This document shows, piece after piece, positions 54,789-63,415 of a stretch of DNA of 64,000 nt; the first letter of the stretch is position 1; every line of letters starts with the position of its first letter. The notes under the pieces are model-generated. The model saw nothing but the letters and a program-made list of their open reading frames with translations, did not search any database and was not told where the DNA came from. A program made the translations under genes and the position numbers. The DNA is from Reichenbachiella ulvae (lineage in GTDB: Bacteria > Bacteroidota > Bacteroidia > Cytophagales > Cyclobacteriaceae). The DNA is taken from positions 930,001 to 994,000 of the forward strand of contig NZ_JAOYOD010000001.1 of the NCBI RefSeq assembly GCF_025833875.1, in the 5' to 3' direction.

Positions 54789-55769
54789 ATGAGACGGGAA
54801 AAGTTTGAATATTACCGGGACGGCTTATTAGCAGGAGATAGGAATGTGTTGTCCAAAAGCATTTCTATCATAGAAAGTCAGTCAGAAGAGGATCATCAGC
54901 TGGCCATGCGCATACTTTCTAGTCTTCCGGCTCAGGAGTCCATTCGAATAGGGATAAGTGGAGCTCCAGGGGTAGGAAAAAGCACTTTCATTGAGGCCTT
55001 TGGTCAAACGTTGATAGAAGATAAGCACAAGCTAGCAGTCCTCGCAATTGATCCTAGTAGTCCATTTGGTGGAGGTAGTATTTTGGGAGACAAGACGCGA
55101 ATGTCTGAGTTGAGCAGACTAAAGGATGTTTATATCAGGCCAAGTGCCTCCTTGAATCACGTAGGAGGTACTGGCGCCAAAACCTATCAAACGATGTTGT
55201 TATGTGAGGCTGCTGGATTTGATCGAATCATTATCGAAACGGTAGGCGTAGGGCAAACAGAAGCAGTAGCCAGACAGATGGTTGATTTTTTTCTCCTGTT
55301 GGCCCAGCCCGCATCTGGGGATGAGCTGCAGGGGATTAAAAAGGGAATCATGGAGCATGTGGATGGCATAGTGGTCAATAAAGCAGATAATAATCTGATC
55401 AAGGAGGCCAAACGCACGCAGATGGAATTGAGGGAGGCCTTACATTACCTTTCAACAGAGGAAAGTCCAAAAGTATTGACCTGTTCTTCGACAGAGGGAG
55501 CGGGAATGAAGGAAATCAAAGAATGGATTTTGGACTTTTGTGGTGAGAGAAAGGAAAATGGGGGATTTGCGCAAAGAAGAAAGGAGCAATCTGAAGCCGT
55601 GCTTGTGGGGCTCATGCAAAATTCGCTAATGAAATTCATCTCCTCACAACAGCCCGTCAAAGATCAGCAGAGTCTTAAGTTGAATGAATTGAAAGCCAAC
55701 AAGCTGAATTTGATTCAGGCATTAGACCAATTTGAAAGATGGCTTCAGAATCAGAGCCTCTCGGATTGA
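54789..55769 (+). CDS. meaB: Methylmalonyl-CoA mutase-associated GTPase MeaB
   Basis: The 326-residue G3E-family GTPase has the P-loop GISGAPGVGKSTFIEAF near residue 57, DPSSPFGGGSILGDKTRM near 96, HVGGTGAKTYQTM near 126, the Mg-binding ETVGVGQTE near 157 and NKAD near 198. MeaB protects and reloads the B12-dependent methylmalonyl-CoA mutase. Its end is 4 bases from the convergent B12 operon, so this neighbourhood is cobalamin-related on both strands. The mutase itself is not in the window. Confidence 0.95.
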   Translation: MRREKFEYYRDGLLAGDRNVLSKSISIIESQSEEDHQLAMRILSSLPAQESIRIGISGAPGVGKSTFIEAFGQTLIEDKHKLAVLAIDPSSPFGGGSILGDKTRMSELSRLKDVYIRPSASLNHVGGTGAKTYQTMLLCEAAGFDRIIIETVGVGQTEAVARQMVDFFLLLAQPASGDELQGIKKGIMEHVDGIVVNKADNNLIKEAKRTQMELREALHYLSTEESPKVLTCSSTEGAGMKEIKEWILDFCGERKENGGFAQRRKEQSEAVLVGLMQNSLMKFISSQQPVKDQQSLKLNELKANKLNLIQALDQFERWLQNQSLSD

Positions 55770-55773
55770 TCAG

Positions 55774-56481
55774 CTAGCGTTTTAACTTCAAGTCGGCAAA
55801 CTCGAAAGTACTGCGCAATTCTCCTTCCGTTGTTTGTGCCACATAGGTCTTTTCTAACGTGTCCAAAATCTCATATTCAATTCGGGAATTGAATATCGGC
55901 CCGTCGAATACAAAAGAGTGGAATTCGCCATTTTCTCCACATGGGTCTATTTTAGGTCCAAATGATTGGATAATCTCTTCGTTCAGGACTTTCCCGCATA
56001 TCGATTCCGTAAACAATTCCTTTTTCGCTGTACAGATTACTGTTTTGAATCCAATATTCAGGATTTTAGTGATCAATTCATCGGTCGGGATTTTCCAGAG
56101 AGGGTAAACCCCTGTGATGGAATGTGTGCTAAAAATCTTATCTCGATAGACTTTCAGATCTTCCAGAAAGATGTCTCCAGATGCCACATGATAGACGCCC
56201 ATTTTTTTAATCCTATCATAGTATTTGGCCAGTTCTTTTTCGTAGCTGTCGTTGCTTTTGTCTTCCGGAATGGAGAGAAAGTGAATAGGCAGACCAAACG
56301 ATGCTGCTTGTGCTTCTATCATGTTTTTGGGTACGCCGTGCATGGAGACTCTGTCGAGATCAGCCGATAGGGCAGTGTGTAGTTCGACTACCTGATAGGT
56401 TGGGTCATTGAGTAATAAATACAGCATGTAGGCAGAGTCTTTTCCGCCGCTCCAACTGACTGATACTGGGATGGGTTTCAT
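55774..56481 (-). CDS. DUF71/COG2102 PP-loop ATP-dependent protein (B12-linked subgroup)
   Basis: The 235-residue protein has the N-type ATP pyrophosphatase PP-loop SWSGGKDSAYMLYLLL at residues 9-24 and the DUF71 C-terminal string CGENGEFHSFVFDGPIF near 193. In eukaryotes this family (Dph6) makes diphthamide, but bacteria have no diphthamide. Comparative genomics of DUF71/COG2102 predicts a separate bacterial subgroup in B12 salvage. Its 4-base overlap with cobC and its place as last gene of a riboswitch-controlled B12 operon support that. The reaction is not known. Confidence 0.85.
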   Translation of the reverse strand: MKPIPVSVSWSGGKDSAYMLYLLLNDPTYQVVELHTALSADLDRVSMHGVPKNMIEAQAASFGLPIHFLSIPEDKSNDSYEKELAKYYDRIKKMGVYHVASGDIFLEDLKVYRDKIFSTHSITGVYPLWKIPTDELITKILNIGFKTVICTAKKELFTESICGKVLNEEIIQSFGPKIDPCGENGEFHSFVFDGPIFNSRIEYEILDTLEKTYVAQTTEGELRSTFEFADLKLKR

Positions 56482-57038
56482 ACTTTGTTGATGTATTGAA
56501 TGGTAATTTGTTTCTGGTTGATAGATACCTGGCTCACACTGCCATAGTCGATCTGCAACTTGAAACTGTTCTTCAGATCCAAATCAAGAATGATGGATAA
56601 TAAAGCGCGAATGACTCCACCATGTGAAATGATAGCCACGGTGTCTAGTTCTTTTTCCAATAGCTCGTTCCAAAAGGCTTTGACTCTTTCTGCCAGCTGA
56701 AGATAGGACTCGCCTTTGGGTGGGGCTAGTTCTACATAGCTCTCCATCCATGGATTGAGTTGTTCTTTGGGGATGTCTTCCCATTTTTTTAGCTCCCAGT
56801 CACCGAAATTCAATTCCTTCAATCTTGCGTCAAAATTGATCTCTCCCTCTAGCTCCCATGCCAGTGTTTTGCATCTCAGCAAGGGGCTGGAATACACAGC
56901 ACCTAGTTTTTCTGGGAGTAAGCTTTGGGTTTGGGCGAGATCTTTTTGATATCCCATGGCAAGTGGGAGATCGCTCTGGCCATAGCAAGTGCCTTTGGGA
57001 ACATCGGGAGTTGTGTGTCTGACTAGATAAATTTCCAT
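56478..57038 (-). CDS. cobC: Alpha-ribazole phosphatase (histidine phosphatase family)
   Basis: From ATG 57038 the protein has 186 residues beginning MEIYLVRHTTPDVPKGTCYG, the CobC form of the RHG phosphatase motif (RHT). The second catalytic region is IISHGGVIRALLSI near residue 140, and the mid-region is WELKKWEDIPKEQLNPW. CobC dephosphorylates alpha-ribazole 5'-phosphate or the B12 phosphate in nucleotide-loop assembly. It overlaps the cobS end by 16 bases and the next gene's start by 4. An upstream ATG (57098) would lie deeper in cobS and is not family-like. Confidence 0.92.
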   Translation of the reverse strand: MEIYLVRHTTPDVPKGTCYGQSDLPLAMGYQKDLAQTQSLLPEKLGAVYSSPLLRCKTLAWELEGEINFDARLKELNFGDWELKKWEDIPKEQLNPWMESYVELAPPKGESYLQLAERVKAFWNELLEKELDTVAIISHGGVIRALLSIILDLDLKNSFKLQIDYGSVSQVSINQKQITIQYINKV

Positions 57039-57799
57039 ATAAGATAAAAACTGAGATAAACGGCAATTTCGCTGATCTGCTGCACAGCACCCAAACAATC
57101 ACCCGTATATCCTCCAATCCATTTGTTGAAATAGCGATTGAGGTAAAGGTTGACAAGGACAAGGACTGGCATAAGTGACAAAACTCTGAGATCAAGAAAG
57201 AGTAGCAAGGGCGTGAGCCCTAACACGCTGGCAGTGATCAGGGTAGTGCTCGTCATCTTTTTAGCGATCGGTTTGGCCTTGCTATCCTCATTTTCTCTCA
57301 CATATTGGCTTCTGCTCATCAGCCAAACTGCATTGGTTCTACTGAGTGAGTGAGCGATTAACATCACTCCGCAAAGCCATTGAATATTTTCTAATTCTAC
57401 CAGCTCTCGTAAACTGAAAAATTTTAGTGTCAATATCAGAATCAGCCCAATGACGCCATAGGCACCCAGTACGCTGTCCTTCATGATTTTTAGAATCTTG
57501 TCGCGTGTCCAGCCCCCACCAAAGCCATCGCATACATCTGCAAATCCATCTTCGTGAAAACCTCCTGTGATCAGGATAGTGGTGATCATGGATAGGAGCA
57601 GGGCGATTTCTATGGAGAAAAGCAGCGAGCTAGCATAAAGAATGATTGCACCCAATCCACCGACTATCCAACCAATTAAGGGAAAGTATCGTGTGGCCAG
57701 ATTGAGGTAATCGGGATTGTGATCGACCCATTTGGGACAGGGGATGCGCGTGTAGAACATCAGCGCGGTAAAAAATACGTGAATTTCCTTTTTGATCAT
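57023..57799 (-). CDS. cobS: Adenosylcobinamide-GDP ribazoletransferase (cobalamin synthase)
   Basis: The 258-residue membrane protein has about six helices and the CobS signature GGFHEDGFADVCDGFGGGWT near residues 80-100 (DxxxD metal motif), RYFPLIGWIVGG near 36 and SVLGAYGVIGLI near 112. It joins alpha-ribazole to adenosylcobinamide-GDP. It overlaps cobT upstream by 4 bases. Confidence 0.95.
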   Translation of the reverse strand: MIKKEIHVFFTALMFYTRIPCPKWVDHNPDYLNLATRYFPLIGWIVGGLGAIILYASSLLFSIEIALLLSMITTILITGGFHEDGFADVCDGFGGGWTRDKILKIMKDSVLGAYGVIGLILILTLKFFSLRELVELENIQWLCGVMLIAHSLSRTNAVWLMSRSQYVRENEDSKAKPIAKKMTSTTLITASVLGLTPLLLFLDLRVLSLMPVLVLVNLYLNRYFNKWIGGYTGDCLGAVQQISEIAVYLSFYLIWKFI

Positions 57800-58836
57800 G
57801 ACTGGCCAGAGACTTGGGCGCTTTCAAAGCTCGCCATTTCGTTCAGGAATTGTATGCTGGATTGAATAATGGGGTAGGCCATGGCACAGCCGGTTCCTTC
57901 GCCCAGGCGCATGCCCAGTTGTAGGATGGGTTGGGCCTCTAGGTATTCCAACATATGTTTATGTCCTGATTCATCGGACTGATGAGAAAACAGCGCGTAA
58001 CTCTGAATATGAGGATAAAGTTTTTTGGCGGTCAGGAAAACAGAGGTAGCAATGAATCCATCTACCATGATCGTTATTTTGCTTTCTGCAGCCTGTAGCA
58101 TAGCCCCGAGCATCATGGCCATTTCCAGTCCTGCTACTGATCGGAAATAGTCTAAAGGTGCTTTGATCTTATCCTGATGCTTTTCGAATACTTGTTTTAA
58201 TACTTCTTTTTTGTGATCCAGTGCTTCACATTCTACTCCGGTACCCCGTCCGACACAGTCTATGATGTCTGTATCAGTGAAAGCAGCCATCAGCAGGCTG
58301 GCGGCAGAGGTATTGCCAATACCCATCTCTCCAAATCCGATGATGTTGCAGCCTTCTTCCACTTTGTGACAGACCATCGAGGAACCGATGTTGATGGCGT
58401 GCTCCAGATCGATCTGGTTCATCGCTTCCGTTTTCAGGCTGTTTTGCGTTCCCATGGCGATCTTTCTATCCGTGAGATGTGGATCGAAATTAAAGTGATG
58501 ATTGACACCTGCATCCACGATTTGAAGATCGATATTGTGCTGTTTGCAAAACGCATTGATCGCGGCACCTCCCGACAGGAAGTTGAGCACCATCTGGTGG
58601 GTGACTTCAGCAGGGTAGGCGCTGACTCCTTCTTCACTGAGCCCATGATCTCCGGCAAAAACCATGATGGCCGGATGGGACAGGGTGGGAGTTAGGCTTT
58701 GTTGTACCAGGCAGATTTGGGCGGCAATTTTTTCCAGTAGCCCCAGAGAGCCTAGTGGTTTGGTTTTATAATCGATTTTGTTTTGGATGTCCGTTAGCAG
58801 GTCATCTTTGGGAGTATGGATATTGAATGTTCTCAT
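57796..58836 (-). CDS. cobT: Nicotinate-nucleotide--dimethylbenzimidazole phosphoribosyltransferase
   Basis: The 346-residue protein has GSLGLLEKIAAQ near residue 30, the MVFAGDHGLSEEGVSAYP stretch near 65 and the catalytic Glu in RLGEGTGCAMAYPII near 318, all CobT signatures. It activates the lower ligand base (DMB in most organisms) to alpha-ribazole phosphate. It overlaps cobU by 4 bases upstream and cobS by 4 downstream. No lower-ligand (DMB) synthesis gene is present, so the base may be scavenged. Confidence 0.95.
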   Translation of the reverse strand: MRTFNIHTPKDDLLTDIQNKIDYKTKPLGSLGLLEKIAAQICLVQQSLTPTLSHPAIMVFAGDHGLSEEGVSAYPAEVTHQMVLNFLSGGAAINAFCKQHNIDLQIVDAGVNHHFNFDPHLTDRKIAMGTQNSLKTEAMNQIDLEHAINIGSSMVCHKVEEGCNIIGFGEMGIGNTSAASLLMAAFTDTDIIDCVGRGTGVECEALDHKKEVLKQVFEKHQDKIKAPLDYFRSVAGLEMAMMLGAMLQAAESKITIMVDGFIATSVFLTAKKLYPHIQSYALFSHQSDESGHKHMLEYLEAQPILQLGMRLGEGTGCAMAYPIIQSSIQFLNEMASFESAQVSGQS

Positions 58837-59336
58837 TTGAGTCGAAGTGCTAAGCCAGATACCATGAAAAATGCCTCGTCTGCATGACGAGCGATGAGTT
58901 GATTGGTCCAGCCCTGCAATTCTACAAAATTGCGAGCGGATTTAGAATTCGCATGCAACCCCATTCCGATTTCATTGGAAATAATGATCAGATGTCCCTG
59001 GTAATCCAGTAGTTTTTGGAATTCTTTTTGGGCCAGTTCGAATGAGGGGTCCCTTTCATATTTGCAGTGGGAGAAGATGTTGGTTAGCCAAAGGGTAACG
59101 CAGTCCATGACGATCACTCTATCCATGGGCAGTGCGTCGAATAGCTCAATTTGCGCTTCGATGGTCGTCCATCTTTCGTCTCGATCGCTCTGGTGGCGGG
59201 AAATTCGTTCTTCGAATTCTTCGTCCCATTTTTTAGCAGTAGCGAGATAAATGGGCTTTGCAGTACGCTCTAGTGCCAGGTCTTGTGCGTATCGGGATTT
59301 TCCGGATCGCTCCCCTCCGGAGATATAGGTGATCAT
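58833..59336 (-). CDS. cobU: Adenosylcobinamide kinase/adenosylcobinamide-phosphate guanylyltransferase
   Basis: From ATG 59336 the protein has 167 residues (MITYISGGERSGKSRYAQDL), giving the P-loop GGERSGKS at residues 7-14 at the normal distance from the start; the ATG at 59369 adds an unlikely 11-residue tail. The guanylylated histidine lies in ERISRHQSDRDERW near residue 45, and MDCVTLWLTNIF is near 80. It phosphorylates and guanylylates adenosylcobinamide. A 95-base gap separates it from the btuG-like gene. It overlaps cobT by 4 bases. Confidence 0.94.
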   Translation of the reverse strand: MITYISGGERSGKSRYAQDLALERTAKPIYLATAKKWDEEFEERISRHQSDRDERWTTIEAQIELFDALPMDRVIVMDCVTLWLTNIFSHCKYERDPSFELAQKEFQKLLDYQGHLIIISNEIGMGLHANSKSARNFVELQGWTNQLIARHADEAFFMVSGLALRLK

Positions 59337-59431
59337 AACTTTGATGTGAAATTTTCTAACCGATGACAAGGCGAAAGGTACTCAAATTAGAATATTCCTT
59401 TCGCCATAATCTTCGGTTGACTTAGGGTTTC

Positions 59432-60538
59432 TTAATAAGCAATCCCGTTCGGGCCAATGCCTACCGTATGTTCTTCGATGAAAGAGCCATCTATTTGGTA
59501 GATTTTGATAGACCCTGGGTTGGTGTAATCTGGTGCTATCCCTGTAATGATTTGGTTGGTAGATAAGTCTACTCCCAATCCATATATATTCTCATCATTG
59601 AACAAGTTGTGAAAGTCTTGAACGTTGGCAGATGCTATGTTCATATTGATGCTCGCAGTGTAAACACCCCCCTGATATTTGAAAATCAGCGTCTCGCCAG
59701 TCGCATCAACCAAAAGTCGACTAGGGCCTACGCCCAAGGCTGGTGCTTCGATTTTGAGTTGACTAGTATTGTTGTCTGTATCGATTTTGGCTAAGAATCC
59801 TGGAGTAGATTCTTCTGTGTTCAAGCTCCAGTCTTCGTTGTATACAGATCGGCCTGATCCGGTTACCCAAACGTTGTTGTTTTGGTCCAGGACAAGGCTA
59901 GATGGATTGTCACCTACCTCGATGGTTGCGACTACTTCGTCCGTGTTGGTGTCTAGTACCACTACAGTATTGTCATAGCTCCATCCACCGGAGTTAGCAG
60001 CATAGACGCGATCTCCTACCAATACCATTTGGTTGGTACCAGCTCCTGTGCTTATGGTTTTGGTCACGGTGTAAGTGCTGAGGTCGATTACTTTGATCGT
60101 CCCTGTTGATCCGTCAGCGCCCCAGTCAGAAACGTAGGCTTTGCTGGCATCCACTCCTAGAAAATATCTCGGTGACGGCAGCTCTTCGTCTATGGTAGCT
60201 ACCAATGAATAATCAAGGGTGCTGATTACTTCGATCTTAGAGGAGTTTTGCACAACGATAAATCCCTGATCGTTGAAAATAGTCATGGACTGGGCCTGAT
60301 CTCCTAATGGTTTTCCTGTCGCGGTTTCGAAGAGGTTGTTGCTAACCGAACCTGTCGCCTTGTCTAGATAGGAAAGACTGGCGTTGGCATTGCCCCATGC
60401 GCCTTCATTGACAATAAAAAAGCCATCTTGGCCAGGTACAAAGCCCGTACCCTCATCTTCAGAACAAGATGAGAGTACTAAGGCTAAGACAAATACGGAA
60501 TACTTAATCCAGGTGTTAAAAAGGGTATTTGTTTTCAT
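59432..60538 (-). CDS. BtuG-like B12-capture lipoprotein (YncE/DUF5074 beta-propeller)
   Basis: The 368-residue protein has a lipoprotein signal (VFVLALVLSSC near residues 16-25), a linker and a repeat-rich beta-propeller: GFFIVNEGAWGNANASLSYL near 39, KVIDLSTYTVTKTISTGAG near 150, VVLDTNTDEVVATIEVGDN near 190, and a final YQIDGSFIEEHTVGIGPNG. The sequence type and place directly behind a B12-riboswitch-controlled BtuB receptor match BtuG of gut Bacteroides, a surface propeller that binds B12 extremely tightly and hands it to BtuB. Its first base overlaps btuB by 4. Assignment is by context and family; binding has not been shown here. Confidence 0.85.
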   Translation of the reverse strand: MKTNTLFNTWIKYSVFVLALVLSSCSEDEGTGFVPGQDGFFIVNEGAWGNANASLSYLDKATGSVSNNLFETATGKPLGDQAQSMTIFNDQGFIVVQNSSKIEVISTLDYSLVATIDEELPSPRYFLGVDASKAYVSDWGADGSTGTIKVIDLSTYTVTKTISTGAGTNQMVLVGDRVYAANSGGWSYDNTVVVLDTNTDEVVATIEVGDNPSSLVLDQNNNVWVTGSGRSVYNEDWSLNTEESTPGFLAKIDTDNNTSQLKIEAPALGVGPSRLLVDATGETLIFKYQGGVYTASINMNIASANVQDFHNLFNDENIYGLGVDLSTNQIITGIAPDYTNPGSIKIYQIDGSFIEEHTVGIGPNGIAY

Positions 60539-62439
60539 ATATATTTTTGATTGAAATGATAAACTAAACTGAATTGATAATTGATACCGGGCATTGGGTA
60601 GGCTCGGCGTACCTCATAGGAGGTGTCGAATAAATTCTTTACTTGCAAAGAGGCGTTCAGGTGGTGTTTTTGTCCCAAACGAAGCTGGTAGCCCAGACCC
60701 AAATCTGTGATAAGGTATGGATCCAATGCCCTGATCTCGATGTTGCCTTCATCGCTGTATTGCTTGCCTGTATAGGATAGGTTCACATGGGTATGAAAGG
60801 AGCCTAAGCGATAAGCCAGGAAGGCATTGCCTTGATGTCTGGGGGTATAGGTGGTTTGCAGTTCGGGCATGAACTGGCTGGGTTCTTCCAGCGTGGAGAG
60901 TACAAACTGGTAGTTTCCTGACAGCAAAATAGAACTCTTTGTGCTCAGGCTATAATTGATTTTTAGGTTTTGCTCCAGACCATAGGACCAGAGTTGCTCT
61001 TTGTTTTCTGGTGTCCAACCTTCAGTTCCCCGAGATACCCAAAGGATCCAGTCCTTGATGTGGTTGTAAAACAGTGTGCCTTCGTACTCAACAGAAAGCG
61101 GCTCGATAGTAGGGGAGATTTTGTATCCTAAATCAAAGCTATAACCATACTCGGGAACCAAATCGGGATTGCCATGAGAAGCGCCGGTCCAGTAGAGGTC
61201 GTTGAAAGTAGGCAGTCGGTAGCTGCGAGCCGCTTTAGCTTTCAAGTTGAGCCAGTTGCTGGCGTGGTAGTTCAGAGCAAGGGTAGGGAGGAAAGGAGCT
61301 GCCTCACCATCTATTAGGCTTTGTCTGCCTAGCAGGTTCAGCTCCAGCTTGTCTGCGATCAAAAAGGCATTGGAGAAGTAAAACGCCAGTCGGTTTCTTT
61401 CTTTCAGATCAGAATAGTTGTTGGTCAGGGCATTTTCATAGGTGTAGTTGGCACCCAGTTCTAGTTGGTACCAATTGGCCCATCGATGTTCTACTCTGGC
61501 CTCATTGATATAGCTGCTAGAGTGGCTGTTGGAGTGCGTGCTTACCTTGTCGTCGTATTCCAGACGGTGACGCAGATAGCCTGAATGATAATGAAGCTGT
61601 GTTTTGGTTCCCAATTTTTGTTTCCATCGGATGACAGCCCTATGAAAATCATCCTGCTGAATGGCCTGCGTTTCGGTCTGTGCCGCAGTTCGTGGGATGT
61701 GGGTCAGATTATCCTGATACCAATATTTGATTTGCAGTTCTTGTCGGTCGCTTAATCGGTAACCGAAATCTAGCGCAGTGGCCCACTGTCTGACCTGTGC
61801 ATTTTCCTGCGTTTCTTCTCGCTGATTGAAGTTGTTGTAGAAGCTGTAGTCGTTTTCGGCAGTCTTATAAAAACCTTTGAGGCCCAATCGGAGTTTGTCA
61901 GTGGCATACTGGGTCTTCATTCCATGGCTATTCATACCAAAGCTGCCAATAGTCTCGTGTAAGCTGAGGTCGAAACCGCTATTGTATTGAGATCGGCTAC
62001 TCATCTGAATGCTGCCTCCCATGGCGCCAGACCCAAACATGGAGGCACTGCCGCCGCTTTGGATGCTGATATTGTCAATCATGAAAGCCGGGATCAGATT
62101 CAGGTCCAGGCTGCCATTCATTTGGCTCTGGAGGTTAAGGCCCTCCCATATGACTGCTGTCTGATTGCTGCCCGTTCCACGAATAGAAGCAGTAGAAAGG
62201 CCGCCAAGCCCGTAGGAACGAATATTGATAGGAGAGGCGAGGCTGAGCAGCATGGCCATGGAGTTGCCCTGATGCATCGCCTGAATGGAGGAATCGATCT
62301 GCACCACCTTATCAGCAGACGCAAAAGTCTCCAGTCTGTAGGAGACGATATCCACAGATTCCAGCCAGATAGAGTCCTGCTGTGCATGCACACTGAGGCA
62401 GCTGCATACCACTAGTCCGATCAAAATGATACTCCGCAT
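60535..62439 (-). CDS. btuB: TonB-dependent receptor, BtuB-like (cobalamin/cobinamide uptake)
   Basis: The 634-residue protein has a signal peptide (residues 1-19), a short DSIWLESVDIVSYRLETFAS start instead of a carboxypeptidase-like domain, a plug domain with NIRSYGLGGLSTASIRGTGS near residue 72 and SIQSGGSASMFGSGAMGGSI near 128, and a beta-barrel with the final strand INYQFSLVYHF near 620. That is close to the size and layout of BtuB (about 600). The B12 riboswitch immediately upstream and the downstream cob genes fix the substrate class as corrinoids. Confidence 0.93.
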   Translation of the reverse strand: MRSIILIGLVVCSCLSVHAQQDSIWLESVDIVSYRLETFASADKVVQIDSSIQAMHQGNSMAMLLSLASPINIRSYGLGGLSTASIRGTGSNQTAVIWEGLNLQSQMNGSLDLNLIPAFMIDNISIQSGGSASMFGSGAMGGSIQMSSRSQYNSGFDLSLHETIGSFGMNSHGMKTQYATDKLRLGLKGFYKTAENDYSFYNNFNQREETQENAQVRQWATALDFGYRLSDRQELQIKYWYQDNLTHIPRTAAQTETQAIQQDDFHRAVIRWKQKLGTKTQLHYHSGYLRHRLEYDDKVSTHSNSHSSSYINEARVEHRWANWYQLELGANYTYENALTNNYSDLKERNRLAFYFSNAFLIADKLELNLLGRQSLIDGEAAPFLPTLALNYHASNWLNLKAKAARSYRLPTFNDLYWTGASHGNPDLVPEYGYSFDLGYKISPTIEPLSVEYEGTLFYNHIKDWILWVSRGTEGWTPENKEQLWSYGLEQNLKINYSLSTKSSILLSGNYQFVLSTLEEPSQFMPELQTTYTPRHQGNAFLAYRLGSFHTHVNLSYTGKQYSDEGNIEIRALDPYLITDLGLGYQLRLGQKHHLNASLQVKNLFDTSYEVRRAYPMPGINYQFSLVYHFNQKYI

Positions 62440-62453
62440 ATTCGTTCGTTTAT

Positions 62454-62524
62454 ACAGAGCTGCTAAAGATTATTAGGAAACCGCTTTCCGTCGAATCCAA
62501 AGACTTTTCACCCGAAAGCTCTGT
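62454..62524 (-). promoter_or_regulatory. Possible riboswitch expression platform
   Basis: In the leader between the riboswitch core and the btuB ATG (62439), ACAGAGCT at 62454-62461 (+ strand) pairs with AGCTCTGT at 62517-62524, an 8-bp long-range helix that would enclose a smaller hairpin near 62476-62489 (GGAAA/TTTCC). It lies just before the start and could mask ribosome access. There is no T-run, so translational rather than transcriptional control is more likely. Confidence 0.4.
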
Positions 62525-62532
62525 AAATTTAA

Positions 62533-62744
62533 GATGATTGGCAGGTCTCCTGGCTCTCCTGATTTTTGATGACCTTCCCGGCTATTTGAGTGCAACCAGT
62601 GGTATTGGGGATCAAAAATATATCTCGACGTATCGAGATCAGGATTACAGTTGCGGGGACAGCTTCGGATTTTCCTTTTATTGGAGGATCACCGAATTCC
62701 CTTTTAATCGCTCATGGACGAAATCCATAGGCAAACCAATAATC
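62533..62744 (-). promoter_or_regulatory. Cobalamin riboswitch
   Basis: On the minus strand the conserved B12 box AGCCAGGAGACCTGCCA (62555-62539) closes the core, and the 5' side carries GGGAATTCGGTG, AAATCCGAAGCTGTCCCC and GCAACTGTAAT, the standard cobalamin-riboswitch core strings. P1 is seen as GATTATTGG (62744-62736) with CCAATCATC (62541-62533), one mismatch. The element is about 212 nt and directly precedes the btuB-btuG-cobUTSC-DUF71 operon, which it should switch off at high adenosylcobalamin. The core is complete. Confidence 0.97.
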
Positions 62745-62891
62745 ACCGCAATGTTAAAGGGGATTTTTGATTCTTGAAGGGAAGTAGGAAGAAATTATTT
62801 GCCTACAAGCGTAATATTTTTCGAAGAGATGCAACTAAATGAATAATCAACACATCTTATAATAGATTCAAAAACTCAAAACCATTTGACC

Positions 62892-63350
62892 ATGGGACTA
62901 TTCGATATATTCAAACCAAAGAAAAAACAGAAGAAGGCGGCCTGCAGTATATGCAAGTCTATCATGAATCAGGAAGATGGCTTTGCTCTCTCTACTGCCG
63001 AAGTAATAGCCTCTAAACGATACTGGGATCACAAAATGGTGGAGCCAGATACCTTGTCTTACACCACCTCACATTTCAAAAATCAGGATCAGACGGCTAC
63101 CAATATGCGCAAGATCATATTCGAAAAGACCGCTGAGAAGGAAGCGATATGGATGACTTGTGAGTCGTGCATCGAGCACTTCGATGTGAATCTGGACGAA
63201 ACCAAAGAGCTAGCCAGCCAGTGGTGGCAGTTGGGGCCGGACTTCAAATGGAAAAAAGGTGCAGCCAAAAACCAGTTGTCCGAAGAGGAGTTCGAAGAGA
63301 TCAAGTCCTACGCCACGATGGAAGCGGGATCGGCGTATGTGAAGGTTTGA
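62892..63350 (+). CDS. Small zinc-ribbon-like hypothetical protein
   Basis: From ATG 62892 the product has 152 residues: GLFDIFKPKKKQKKAACSIC (basic start with a CxxC at residues 18-21), a helical middle (SYTTSHFKNQDQTATNMRKI) and a second CxxC in MTCESCIEHF near 94-97. The two CxxC pairs suggest a zinc ribbon or rubredoxin-like knuckle. I recognise no named family. There is no signal peptide. A 6-base upstream TTG at 62886 is possible. It is followed by the 42-nt repeat array. Confidence 0.75.
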   Translation: MGLFDIFKPKKKQKKAACSICKSIMNQEDGFALSTAEVIASKRYWDHKMVEPDTLSYTTSHFKNQDQTATNMRKIIFEKTAEKEAIWMTCESCIEHFDVNLDETKELASQWWQLGPDFKWKKGAAKNQLSEEEFEEIKSYATMEAGSAYVKV

Positions 63351-63415
63351 TAAATCAAGATTTTAGATTCTAGACTTTAGATTTTAGAGCCAAGACAATC
63401 ATTTAGGGGCATAAA

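Noticed and set aside
62538..62777. A 79-codon frame on the + strand
   Set aside because: It is the complement of the cobalamin riboswitch and its translation has no family features.
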